Below are positions 27,645 through 36,077 of a stretch of DNA of 64,000 nt, piece after piece. Source of the DNA: an uncultured Pedobacter sp. (lineage in GTDB: Bacteria > Bacteroidota > Bacteroidia > Sphingobacteriales > Sphingobacteriaceae). The notes beneath the pieces are model-generated. The model saw only the letters and a list, made by a program, of their open reading frames with translations, did no database searches and was not told the origin of the DNA. Numbering within the stretch: the stretch's first letter is position 1; each line of letters begins with the position of its first letter. Location of the stretch: positions 1 to 64,000 of the forward strand of contig NZ_CAMLHF010000002.1 in NCBI RefSeq assembly GCF_946479715.1, written 5' to 3'. Made by a program: the position numbers and the translations under genes.

Positions 27645-27657
27645 AAAAATTTACACT
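27638..27657 (+). terminator. Short hairpin over the tetR stop codon
   Basis: AGTGTAAA and TTTACACT form an 8-bp perfect stem with an AAAA loop; the stop codon lies inside the stem. No T-tract follows, so it would be a weak terminator or an mRNA-stabilising end. Confidence 0.4.
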
Positions 27658-27659
27658 AC

Positions 27660-27678
27660 AATAAACAGTGTTCAGTAA
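27660..27678 (+). promoter_or_regulatory. TetR operator copy 2 (upstream of efflux operon)
   Basis: AATAAACAGTGTTCAGTAA matches the reverse complement of the tetR promoter site at all but the central bases. The core is TRAACA-S-TGTTYA-like, a near-perfect palindrome of the size bound by TetR dimers. Confidence 0.7.
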
Positions 27679-27736
27679 ATAACCAACGATTATTATTTTT
27701 CAAAAACAATGTAACAAATCAAAAAATGCCAATTCT

Positions 27737-27755
27737 AATAAACAGTGTTCATTTT
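27737..27755 (+). promoter_or_regulatory. TetR operator copy 3 (just before the efflux operon)
   Basis: AATAAACAGTGTTCATTTT repeats the first 15 bases of copy 2 exactly and lies 77 bp further on, ending 17 bp before the TolC-family start codon. A repressor bound here would block transcription of the pump genes. Confidence 0.7.
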
Positions 27756-27772
27756 ATAAACAACGATACGCC

Positions 27773-29122
27773 ATGAATAGAAAAACAGCCTTAAAATCGT
27801 TATTATTAATCCTGGGGTGCTGGCTTCCCTTTGGTGCCTTCTCTCAAAGTCCTCTTCAGGGTTATTTAGACGAGGCGCTCAAAAACAATCTTGGGATACA
27901 AAAACAAGATTTCGCTTTACAGCGAAGCCTCTATGCTTTAAAAGAAGCAAAAGGACTATTCCTTCCCGATGTGGAACTGAACACCTCCTACCTGACATCA
28001 GGAGGTGGACGCAAAATTGAAATCCCAATTGGTGACCTCCTGAATCCTGTATACAGCACCTTAAACAGCTTAACGGGTTCTGGTAAATTCCCTCAGGTAG
28101 ATAATGTGAGTCAGACTTTTAATCCTAACAATTATTACGATGCCAAAGTACATACCACCTTGCCTCTGTATAATGCGGAAATTATTTATAATAGCCGTAT
28201 CAAAAAAGAACAGATCACTATGCAGCAGATAGAATTAAGGCTGTATAAACGCGAGCTGATAAAACAAGTTAAGCTTGCTTATTATGGATACGAACAATCG
28301 CTGCAGGCCATAAAAATTTTTGAAAACGGGATTGCATTGGCAAAAGAAAACCTGCGGATAAATCAATCAATGGTTAAAAATGGAAAAGCAATAAGAACAG
28401 TGGTGGCCCGTTCAGAAAATGAACTTACAGGTATTGAAACTCAACTCGAAAACGCCAAAACTGAGTCTCTGAATGCTGCAGCCTATTTCAATTTTCTACT
28501 CAATAAGCCGCTCAACAGTACCATTGAAATTAGTGAAAACGAGAATACGATTATTGGACCAGACTCCTCTTCTCATTCCGGGAAAAGAGAAGAACTTGCT
28601 TCGCTCGAATCTTTAAATCAAATAAATGCCCTCTCTGTAAAATTAACCCGTGCTGCTGTACTTCCAAAGCTATCCACATTTGTTGATGTAGGTGCTCAGG
28701 GTGATTTTTTAAAAGTAAACAAAGATGCACCCTATTATCTTTTCGGAGTAACACTATCATGGCAAATATTTAATGGCAACAGAAATAAAAACAAAACTCA
28801 GCAGGCACTTTTAGATTTAAAGTTGACCGAAACACAAACAGAACTGGCATCGCAGCAACTGGAACTTGAGGTTATTACAGCTCAAAATAAATTGAATGCA
28901 GCTTTACAGGCTTTTAAAGCTTCGGTTAGCCAATCATCATTATCTCTTCAATACTATAAAGACGAACAACGTCTATACAAAGAGGGGCAGGCGCTTTATC
29001 TGGAGTTATTGGATGCACAGACAAGATTGATAAATGATCAGCTAAAACAAAGTATTGCCTATCTGAATATGCTAACCAGAACAACCGAATTGGAAAGAGC
29101 AAAAGCAAGTTATATTCTTTAA
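27773..29122 (+). CDS. TolC-family outer-membrane efflux protein
   Basis: A 449-residue outer-membrane channel subunit. The signal peptide ends near AFSQS (residue 25). Two outer-membrane efflux protein repeats follow, each with long amphipathic helices; these include the segment with ERTI-type heptads around 140-230 and LELLDAQTRLINDQLKQSIA near the C-terminus. Length is normal for the family. It is first in a three-gene operon with an adaptor (21 bp gap) and an RND pump (16 bp gap), so it forms the exit duct. Confidence 0.93.
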   Translation: MNRKTALKSLLLILGCWLPFGAFSQSPLQGYLDEALKNNLGIQKQDFALQRSLYALKEAKGLFLPDVELNTSYLTSGGGRKIEIPIGDLLNPVYSTLNSLTGSGKFPQVDNVSQTFNPNNYYDAKVHTTLPLYNAEIIYNSRIKKEQITMQQIELRLYKRELIKQVKLAYYGYEQSLQAIKIFENGIALAKENLRINQSMVKNGKAIRTVVARSENELTGIETQLENAKTESLNAAAYFNFLLNKPLNSTIEISENENTIIGPDSSSHSGKREELASLESLNQINALSVKLTRAAVLPKLSTFVDVGAQGDFLKVNKDAPYYLFGVTLSWQIFNGNRNKNKTQQALLDLKLTETQTELASQQLELEVITAQNKLNAALQAFKASVSQSSLSLQYYKDEQRLYKEGQALYLELLDAQTRLINDQLKQSIAYLNMLTRTTELERAKASYIL

Positions 29123-29143
29123 TCACCTTTAATTTAAAACAAA

Positions 29144-30178
29144 ATGAAACATATAAATATAGTCCCAGTCTTCATATTTCTTGGCATTGCCGTAATTGGT
29201 TGCAGTGAACCGAAACCGGTACAAAAAACCGATAATTCAATTCCGGTAAAGGTAATTTCCTCAGATGCCCTTAATGAAAATGAACCGGTTGAAACTTCTG
29301 GTTTACTATCATCAGAGCAACAGAGTAACCTATCTTTTAAAACCGGCGGAATCATAAACCGCATTTTTGTTAAGGAAGGTGATCATGTAAACAATGGGCA
29401 AGTACTTGCCTCGCTAAACATGACAGAAGTAAATGCTCAGCTTAACCAGGCGGAAGAGGGATTTAATAAAGCAAAGCGGGATGCCCAAAGGACTGCCAAT
29501 TTGTTTAAGGACAGCGTAAGTACCAGAGAGCAATTGGAAAATACGCAAACTGCTTTGACAATTGCCAAAAAAAGTCTGGACATAGCGCGGTTCAATGCTG
29601 CTCAATCAACCATAAGGGCAAATACAACTGGCGTTGTTCTTAAAAAACTGGCAAATGAAGGAGAACAGGTAGCCGGAGGAACCCCCATACTTTACATAGG
29701 CGGTGTTGCAAATAAAGACTGGATAGTTAAATGTGGTATTACCGATAAAGACAGATCAAGGATTAGCGGGAGTGAGAAAGTTGAGTTAAACTTTGATGTC
29801 TTCCCTCAAACATTAACAGGAGTAGTGAAGTCTCTTGCCCAAGGCAGTGATGCAGGCTCCGGTTTATACCAGGCCGAAATAAGGCTCAATCCTACCGATG
29901 CCAAATTGATCTCAGGGCTCTTTGCCAAAGTAAAAATATATCCTTTTGGCAAAACAGATCTGTTGTCGGTTCCGGTAGATGCTTTAGTGGAGGGCAAAAA
30001 TGACAGCGCCTACGTATTTACTTCAGTGAACAACAGAGCTATAAAAAAGGCGGTAAAGGTGGCTTACCTAAAAGATGACAAAGCATTTATCTCTGCCGGC
30101 TTATTAGCCACTGATCAGATAATAAGAGAAGGGTCAGCATATCTTACTAATGGTTCCCCAATTAAAATAATCAGATAA
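29144..30178 (+). CDS. RND efflux periplasmic adaptor (lipoprotein)
   Basis: Membrane-fusion protein of 344 residues. A lipoprotein signal (AVIGCSE, Cys20) anchors it to the inner membrane. A biotinyl-lipoyl-like half-motif (GGIINRIFVKEGDHVNNGQV, about 65-85) is followed by a short coiled-coil hairpin (about 95-145). The returning lipoyl half (STIRANTTGVVLKKLANEGE) and beta-barrel and membrane-proximal domains complete it. It links the TolC-like channel to the RND pump encoded next. Confidence 0.93.
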   Translation: MKHINIVPVFIFLGIAVIGCSEPKPVQKTDNSIPVKVISSDALNENEPVETSGLLSSEQQSNLSFKTGGIINRIFVKEGDHVNNGQVLASLNMTEVNAQLNQAEEGFNKAKRDAQRTANLFKDSVSTREQLENTQTALTIAKKSLDIARFNAAQSTIRANTTGVVLKKLANEGEQVAGGTPILYIGGVANKDWIVKCGITDKDRSRISGSEKVELNFDVFPQTLTGVVKSLAQGSDAGSGLYQAEIRLNPTDAKLISGLFAKVKIYPFGKTDLLSVPVDALVEGKNDSAYVFTSVNNRAIKKAVKVAYLKDDKAFISAGLLATDQIIREGSAYLTNGSPIKIIR

Positions 30179-30194
30179 TCTAAATTATTTCAAG

Positions 30195-33100
30195 ATGAAA
30201 TTACCTGAATTTGCAGTAAAAAATTATCAGTTTACACTGATCGTTTTCGTAGCAGTACTAGCCCTGGGGATATATTCCTTATTCACCATGCCAAGAAGTG
30301 AAGATCCTGAAACCCATCCTCCACAATTTACAGTAGTTGTGGTATATCCGGGAACTAATCCTAAGGATATGGAGCAGTTGGTTGTTGACCCCATGGAAAA
30401 AAAGATCCACGAACTTGACGACATTAAACATATAACCACAGACATAAGTGATGGGCTGGCAGTGATGCAGATCATTTATAAATATAGCTCAAACCCTAAT
30501 GATAAGTATCAGGAAGTGGTTAGGGAGATTAACAGTTTAAGAACTGAATTGCCCCCTGATATAGCAGATATACGGATCAATAAACAGATTCCATCAGATG
30601 TTAGCATCTATCAGTTTGCTTTAGTAAGTGAAAACACCTCGAATGCCACGCTTAAAAAATATTCGAAGGAACTAAAGGAACGGCTTGAAAAAATACAGGC
30701 TCTAAAAAAAGTTACCTATGCTGGCGTTCCTGAACATCAGGTAAATATAAGGCTTAACATCCAAAAAATAGCTCATGAAAAACTTACTCAGAACAATGTT
30801 ATTGCCGCTTTACAAAGTGAGAATGTAAACATTCCGGGTGGTAACATTAGTATGGGAAACAGGAAGCTGAACATTAAAACCAGTGGTAATTTTTCGAGCA
30901 TAGACGAGGTTAAGAATACGGTAATCTATAGTGATCAGGGAAAAGTGGTTTACCTGAAAGACATTGCCGATGTTTCGTTAGGCTATGAAGATGAAACGCA
31001 TATTACCCGTTTAAACGGCTACAGAAGTAGTTTTATAAATGCAAGCTTAAAAGATGGAGAGAACATTATATCTGTGCAGGAAAAAGTTGTTCCCTTATTA
31101 ACAGCTTTTAAAAAGGATTTACCGCCGGGTATTGACCTTGTAAAGGTTTTTGATCAGGCTAAAAGCGTAGATGTCAGGCTTTCGCATTTTACAAGAGATT
31201 TTGGTATCGCAATTTTATTGGTGCTGGTTACCTTACTGCCTCTGGGCACAAGGGCATCAGTTGTTGTGATGATCTCAATACCCCTGTCTCTAGCTATCGG
31301 ACTTACCCTAATGAATGCATTGGGTTATAACATCAATCAGCTAAGCATTGTAGGTATGATAGTAGCGCTGGGTATTCTGGTTGATGATAGTATTGTAGTG
31401 GTTGAAAATATTGAACGGTATCTGCGCATGGGCTACAGCAGAATAGAGGCTTCTATAAAGGCTACTTCTCAAATCGGCATTGCCGTTGTTGGCTGTACCA
31501 TACTGCTTATATTTGCCTTTTTACCAATCGTTTTCTTACCCGAAGGAGCCGGGGATTTTATTAGAAGTTTACCGCTTTCTGTAATCACTACAATTTTTGC
31601 TTCTATGTTGGTATCACTAACAGTAGTCCCTTTTTTAGCAAGTATCATTTTGAAACCGCACATGAGTGAGGAGGGAAATTTTCTGCTTAGGGCAATGAAA
31701 AAAGGAATTCACACTACTTACGGAGCGGTACTTAATAAAGCGCTAAAAAGGCCGGTAGTTACACTCATCATTATTGGAGGGATCTTTATTGCCTCTCTTG
31801 GATTAGTTCCGGTTATAGGAAGCAGCCTGTTCCCAAAATCTGAGAAGCCAATGTTTCTGGTAGATATAGAAACGCCAGAGGGAACCAATATAAATACCAC
31901 AAATAAAGTAACAAGGTATGTGGAATCTATACTGAAAAAAGTACCTGAAATAAGTTCATTTTCAAGTAATGTTGGTAAAGGAAATCCAAGAATCTATTAC
32001 AATGTGATACCACACAATGAAAGCGAAAATTATGCACAGATCTTTGTTCAGGTAGAGGGACTGGAAACCCGGGAAAAAGTTGCGGTAATTGAAAGGGTAA
32101 GAAAAGAGCTGAATGGTTACCCTGGTGCAAACATTAAGGTTAAGGACTTTGAACAGGGCCCGCCTGTTGATGCCCCCCTTGCCTACCGCATTTATGCAGA
32201 TGATCTTGACGGCCTGCGCAAAACAGCATTCGATATTGCCTCGCTGATCAGTAAAGTAGATGGAACCATTTACGTAAACAATCCTTTGTTGGTAAAACCT
32301 ACAGACCTTAAGGTTACAATAAATAAAGAAAAGGCTGCTTTGCTGGGTGTTGCTTCTGCGGATATTGACCGCACAGTTCGATTGGGATCTGCCGGGTTAA
32401 ATGTAGCAACGTACAGGGAAGACTCAGGAAAAGCAGACAATTATAATGTGAACGTTTCTATTCCAAGAAATAACAACATTCAGGATATCAGTATGTTCGA
32501 CAGGCTATATGTCCCGTCTTCGTCCGGGATAAATATCCCTCTGAAAAACGTGGCATCTATTGGTTTCGAGAGTTCACCAAACCAGATCAGACACTATGAT
32601 AAGGACAGATACGTAACTATTTCTGCTTTCGTAAAACCGGGTTATAATGTACAACGCCTGGATGAGGAGATTACTGAAAAACTGAACAAGTTTAAATTCC
32701 CTGAAGGCTTCTCTTTTAAAGTTGCAGGTGAGAAAGAAAGTAAAGAAGAAAGTTTTGGCAACCTTGGTCTTATCCTTATTGTTACTGTTTTTGGTTTTCT
32801 TGGTGTGTTGATACTTGAGTTCAAAACCTTTAAAAGTATATTGATTGTGCTATCGGTTATTCCACTTGGGATAGTTGGAGGATTGATCATGCTGTTCTTT
32901 GCAGGTGAAACGCTCTCCTTTACAGCCACAATTGGTTTTATTGCATTAGTAGGGATAGAAGTTAAAAACTCTCTACTGGTTGTAGATTTTACAAATCAGT
33001 TAAGGGCACAGGGAAAAAGTATTGAAGAAGCGATTATTGAAGCAGGGGAAATTAGATTTGTACCCATACTTTTGACGTCGTTAACAGCTATAGGCGGATT

Positions 33101-33254
33101 ACTGCCTCTTGTGATCGAATATAGTGAATTGTATTCTCCACTTGCCTTGGTGCTTATTGGTGGCTTAATTAGCTCTACATTATTATCAAGACTAGTAACA
33201 CCGGTGATGTATAAACTGTTACCACCAAAAATTGCAGTTGACCAAACAATATAA
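30195..33254 (+). CDS. RND-family efflux pump permease (AcrB/CzcA superfamily)
   Basis: Inner-membrane proton antiporter of 1019 residues. One helix near the N-terminus and eleven more arranged in two blocks flank two large periplasmic loops. The proton-relay aspartates are D397 and D398 in GILVDDSIVVVEN, as in drug-exporting (HAE) pumps. The sequence MPRSEDPETHPPQFTVVVVYPG at the first loop (residues 33-54) and the ordering are typical of the Bacteroidota HAE-1-like group. Substrates are probably hydrophobic toxins or drugs; metal specificity motifs are not evident. A very strong hairpin follows. Confidence 0.94.
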   Translation: MKLPEFAVKNYQFTLIVFVAVLALGIYSLFTMPRSEDPETHPPQFTVVVVYPGTNPKDMEQLVVDPMEKKIHELDDIKHITTDISDGLAVMQIIYKYSSNPNDKYQEVVREINSLRTELPPDIADIRINKQIPSDVSIYQFALVSENTSNATLKKYSKELKERLEKIQALKKVTYAGVPEHQVNIRLNIQKIAHEKLTQNNVIAALQSENVNIPGGNISMGNRKLNIKTSGNFSSIDEVKNTVIYSDQGKVVYLKDIADVSLGYEDETHITRLNGYRSSFINASLKDGENIISVQEKVVPLLTAFKKDLPPGIDLVKVFDQAKSVDVRLSHFTRDFGIAILLVLVTLLPLGTRASVVVMISIPLSLAIGLTLMNALGYNINQLSIVGMIVALGILVDDSIVVVENIERYLRMGYSRIEASIKATSQIGIAVVGCTILLIFAFLPIVFLPEGAGDFIRSLPLSVITTIFASMLVSLTVVPFLASIILKPHMSEEGNFLLRAMKKGIHTTYGAVLNKALKRPVVTLIIIGGIFIASLGLVPVIGSSLFPKSEKPMFLVDIETPEGTNINTTNKVTRYVESILKKVPEISSFSSNVGKGNPRIYYNVIPHNESENYAQIFVQVEGLETREKVAVIERVRKELNGYPGANIKVKDFEQGPPVDAPLAYRIYADDLDGLRKTAFDIASLISKVDGTIYVNNPLLVKPTDLKVTINKEKAALLGVASADIDRTVRLGSAGLNVATYREDSGKADNYNVNVSIPRNNNIQDISMFDRLYVPSSSGINIPLKNVASIGFESSPNQIRHYDKDRYVTISAFVKPGYNVQRLDEEITEKLNKFKFPEGFSFKVAGEKESKEESFGNLGLILIVTVFGFLGVLILEFKTFKSILIVLSVIPLGIVGGLIMLFFAGETLSFTATIGFIALVGIEVKNSLLVVDFTNQLRAQGKSIEEAIIEAGEIRFVPILLTSLTAIGGLLPLVIEYSELYSPLALVLIGGLISSTLLSRLVTPVMYKLLPPKIAVDQTI

Positions 33255-33262
33255 GAAATAGT

Positions 33263-33308
33263 AAACCCTTAAAAAAATACCCACTAATGGGTATTTTTTT
33301 AAGGGTTT
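33263..33308. terminator. Bidirectional terminator, 20-bp perfect stem
   Basis: Bases 33263-33282 pair perfectly with 33289-33308 around the loop ACTAAT. The stem itself contains an A7/T7 tract between two GC-rich clamps, so it works in either direction. It ends the efflux operon. Confidence 0.85.
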
Positions 33309-33355
33309 TATAGGGTTTAATTTGTGGCGGATAATCTTCACAAATTAACTTTATT

Positions 33356-34027
33356 ATGAAATTAAAATCTTTATTAACAGCCTCACTGTTTTTAATTGCA
33401 CCTTTTGCAATTAAAGCTCAAACCGTCCAAATTTCAGCTTCAGAAGCTGATGCAAAAATTATTGTAGACGGACAAATTTTAGGTACAGGTAATGCAAAAA
33501 TCAAAGTCCCAAAAAACTCTTGCGTAAATGTAAAAGTGCAGAAAGCCGGGTTCTTAAGGTATGAGCAAACTTTCTGCAATAAGAAGGGAATGGCCGAACC
33601 GCCAAAGAAGCAGTTTTTTGACATGAAGAAGGATGATGCAGAGGAAGCTTCAATAAAAACGGATCAGGCTAACATCGACTTTTCTATTGAAATCAATAAA
33701 AAGCAAGATGTGGCTGAGGTTTGGAAACGTGCAAATCAAATCGTAACGGATTATTTTGATGCCATTGAAGTTGCCGACAAAGAAACATCCTATTTAAGAA
33801 CTTCATGGAGCATTCAAAGTTTCCAGCAAAACACTATCAGAACACGTTTAATTATTAAATTATCTAAAAGTGAGCCGCTTACTTATAAGGTTAAACTTGT
33901 AAGTGAATTTTCTGGTGCTCCTTTAACAAGCGTAAAAGCTGATGAACAGTTTCACGATTGGGATCGTGTATTGAGAAAATACCAAAATGTTATTTCTGAC
34001 TTCACCACACGTTTAGGAAACCAGTAG
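33356..34027 (+). CDS. Secreted protein with PEGA-like N-terminal domain, function unknown
   Basis: A 223-residue exported protein. The signal peptide (MKLKSLLTASLFLIAPFAIKA) is followed by a short PEGA-like beta domain (AKIIVDGQILGTGNAKIKVP and VQKAGFLRYEQTF). A second domain (about 105-220) has alternating helix and strand pattern (VAEVWKRANQIVTDYFDAIE; SFQQNTIRTRLIIKLSK). I know of no assigned function. It stands alone between two inverted-repeat structures, 101 bp after the RND gene. Confidence 0.78.
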   Translation: MKLKSLLTASLFLIAPFAIKAQTVQISASEADAKIIVDGQILGTGNAKIKVPKNSCVNVKVQKAGFLRYEQTFCNKKGMAEPPKKQFFDMKKDDAEEASIKTDQANIDFSIEINKKQDVAEVWKRANQIVTDYFDAIEVADKETSYLRTSWSIQSFQQNTIRTRLIIKLSKSEPLTYKVKLVSEFSGAPLTSVKADEQFHDWDRVLRKYQNVISDFTTRLGNQ

Positions 34028-34062
34028 TTTAATACGCCCGGTAACGCTATCGTTTGCCTCGC

Positions 34063-34145
34063 CATCTCGAGGCAACGAGAGATCTCTTGACTATCAAGTA
34101 GCCGCAAATTGGCATAATCAAGAGATCTCTCCTATCGTCGAGATG
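34063..34145. repeat. REP-like extragenic inverted repeat
   Basis: CATCTCGA and GAGAGATCTCTTGA on the left arm (34063-34090) recur as exact complements on the right arm (34118-34145), with only six bases between the two blocks differing. The 27-bp centre contains GCC...GGC pairing. The border word GTCATCTCGA also borders the hairpin at 3753-3780. It lies between two convergent genes and resembles dispersed palindromic repeats seen in related genomes. Confidence 0.75.
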
Positions 34146-34160
34146 ACGATTACCTTTTTA

Positions 34161-35612
34161 TTATTCAGTGGCTTCAACTTTTTTAGTCAAATAATAAACA
34201 GGTATCCCTATCAGCATAATTAACACCCCCCACCCACAAGTATCTGTTTTATAGATTAAAAGTGCAACACTAAGTGCTGATGCTACTATGATATATAACA
34301 TTGGCAGAACCGGATAACCAAAAGCCCGGTAAGGGCGTTCTGCATCAGGCATTTTTCTTCTTAAAATGAATATCCCATATATGGTAAGGATATAGAATAT
34401 TAAAACAATGATCACTACAAAATCCAGAAGGGCTCCATATCTACCCGTTAAACACAACGCAGAAGCCCATGCTCCTTGTACCCATAAAGCCCAGCCCGGT
34501 ACATCTGCTTTATTTAAAGTGGCGGCCTTTTTAAAGAACAACCCATCCTTTGCCATAGTATAGTATACCCTTGCACCCGCCATAATCAAACCATTATTAC
34601 AGGCAAACGTAGAGATCATAATCATTACGGCAATAATTATAGTCCCTGCTTGTCCAAAAATATATTGCGCAGCAACAACTGCTACCCTATCAGATTTTGC
34701 TGTGGTAATCTGGTCGAGAGGCAATACTGCCACGTACATCAGATTAGCAAGAATATAAATTATGCTTACAATTAAAGTTCCCAGGAACAAACTCAGACCA
34801 ACATTACGCTGAGGATTTTTAATCTCTCCGGCAATGAAGGTAACCCCTGCCCAGGCATCACTCGAAAACAATGAACCAACCATTGCTGCAGAAATACCCG
34901 AAAGCAGCAGGCTTCCGCTAATAGGAGCCCAGGTCATTGTTTCTAAACTAAAAGAACGTGTTTCCCATGCATTGGCCCAGTTTGCATCCCAAACCTCAGC
35001 TTTTGCGGCAAGTGTAAATCCGAAAATGATTAAGCCAAAAAGTGATAAGATTTTTATAATCGTTAAAACAGTTTGCAGAATCTTACTATCCTTAACACCA
35101 CGGCTATTCACAAATGTTAGGAAAACGATGGTTACAATAGAGACCAACTGAGCTGCACTGATTGCATAATGCTCCGGAATACCTTTGTCGCTAACTCCTG
35201 TTTGAATTTGCCATAGGATATTATTTTCACTAAAAGGTTCATAGAGGTAGGCCGCAAACTTAGAAAACGCGACCCCTACTGCCGCAATAGTACCTGTTTG
35301 TATTACTGCAAACAGACTCCATCCATATAAAAATGCAATCAGTTTATTATAAGCCTCCTTTAAATAAACGTATTGCCCTCCAGCTTTTGGAAACATTGCA
35401 CTTAACTCTCCGTAACTAACTGCTGCAATGATGGTAATTATTGCGGTAACAACCCAGATGAGAATAAGCCAACCGGCAGAACCGACTTGTCGGGCTATAT
35501 CAGCACTTACAATAAATATACCCGACCCAATCATTGAGCCTACTACGAGCATGGTACCATCTAACAGTCCTAGTTCTCTCTTAAAAGAACCGTCTTGATT
35601 TTCTTTATCCAT
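34161..35612 (-). CDS. Amino-acid permease (APC superfamily)
   Basis: Inner-membrane transporter of 483 residues with about 12 helices. The first helix has the APC signature LGLLDGTMLVVGSMIGSGIF, and YGELSAMFPKAGGQYVYLKE follows. The ATG at 35612 (MDKENQ) is chosen because a longer frame starting at 35651 only adds an unrelated 13-residue extension. It is transcribed toward the REP-like repeat and is divergent from the pyrophosphatase gene. The amino acid carried is unknown. Confidence 0.9.
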   Translation of the reverse strand: MDKENQDGSFKRELGLLDGTMLVVGSMIGSGIFIVSADIARQVGSAGWLILIWVVTAIITIIAAVSYGELSAMFPKAGGQYVYLKEAYNKLIAFLYGWSLFAVIQTGTIAAVGVAFSKFAAYLYEPFSENNILWQIQTGVSDKGIPEHYAISAAQLVSIVTIVFLTFVNSRGVKDSKILQTVLTIIKILSLFGLIIFGFTLAAKAEVWDANWANAWETRSFSLETMTWAPISGSLLLSGISAAMVGSLFSSDAWAGVTFIAGEIKNPQRNVGLSLFLGTLIVSIIYILANLMYVAVLPLDQITTAKSDRVAVVAAQYIFGQAGTIIIAVMIMISTFACNNGLIMAGARVYYTMAKDGLFFKKAATLNKADVPGWALWVQGAWASALCLTGRYGALLDFVVIIVLIFYILTIYGIFILRRKMPDAERPYRAFGYPVLPMLYIIVASALSVALLIYKTDTCGWGVLIMLIGIPVYYLTKKVEATE

Positions 35613-35708
35613 ATGGTTTGTTTGGTTGGTTTTAGCATAAATCCAATACAAGAGCTTTATAAGTTATGTATCAACTGCCCTGCTAATATATTAAAAATAC
35701 AGAACGTT

Positions 35709-35785
35709 CACACATCCTTCACACTTCCTTCACACCAAATCCACAAACGGGTACTTTTTTGTGAAGAATGTGTGTAGAATGTGTG
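35709..35785. repeat. Imperfect inverted repeat made of TTCACAC words
   Basis: The left arm (35709-35734) holds CACACA-TCC-TTCACAC-TTCC-TTCACAC. The right arm (35760-35785) holds TGTGAAG-AA-TGTGTGTAG-AA-TGTGTG, roughly its complement. The loop is 25 bp. It may be a binding array or a cruciform-forming site; no function is known. Confidence 0.6.
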
Positions 35786-35890
35786 AGTTATGTGAGGACT
35801 TTACCTTTCCGACTAATAAACCCAATTAAAAGCAACCAATGGCATAAATTCCCGGTTCATAAAAAAGGTTAGTAATCAATTCATTAAAAA

Positions 35891-35921
35891 TTTGGTAATT
35901 TCAGAAACACGCTTATTTTTG
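35891..35921 (+). promoter_or_regulatory. Bacteroidota promoter of the pyrophosphatase gene
   Basis: TTTG (35891-35894), a 19-bp spacer and TATTTTTG (35914-35921) fit the Bacteroidota -33/-7 consensus exactly. The start codon is at 36078, so the transcript would have a leader of about 150 bases. Confidence 0.7.
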
Positions 35922-36077
35922 TAAAGCCCGGTCTTGCTAATTAAATGACTTAAGTGCTTTAAGGTAATGGCGAAAAAGGGCAATCTGCCAGCTACAAACA
36001 AATGGCTTTGGCCTTTTTTGGAGGCAGCTAAAGTCGACAACTAACAACCAAAAATAAACTAAACAAGAGATCAAAGT

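Larger units (their letters stand above)
35613..36077. other. Divergent intergenic region with TTCACAC repeat hairpin and hppA promoter
   Basis: No gene is visible in this 465-bp region. It contains a long imperfect inverted repeat built from TTCACAC words (35709-35785) and a good promoter for the pyrophosphatase gene (35891-35921), leaving a leader of about 150 bases before the start codon. Confidence 0.6.
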
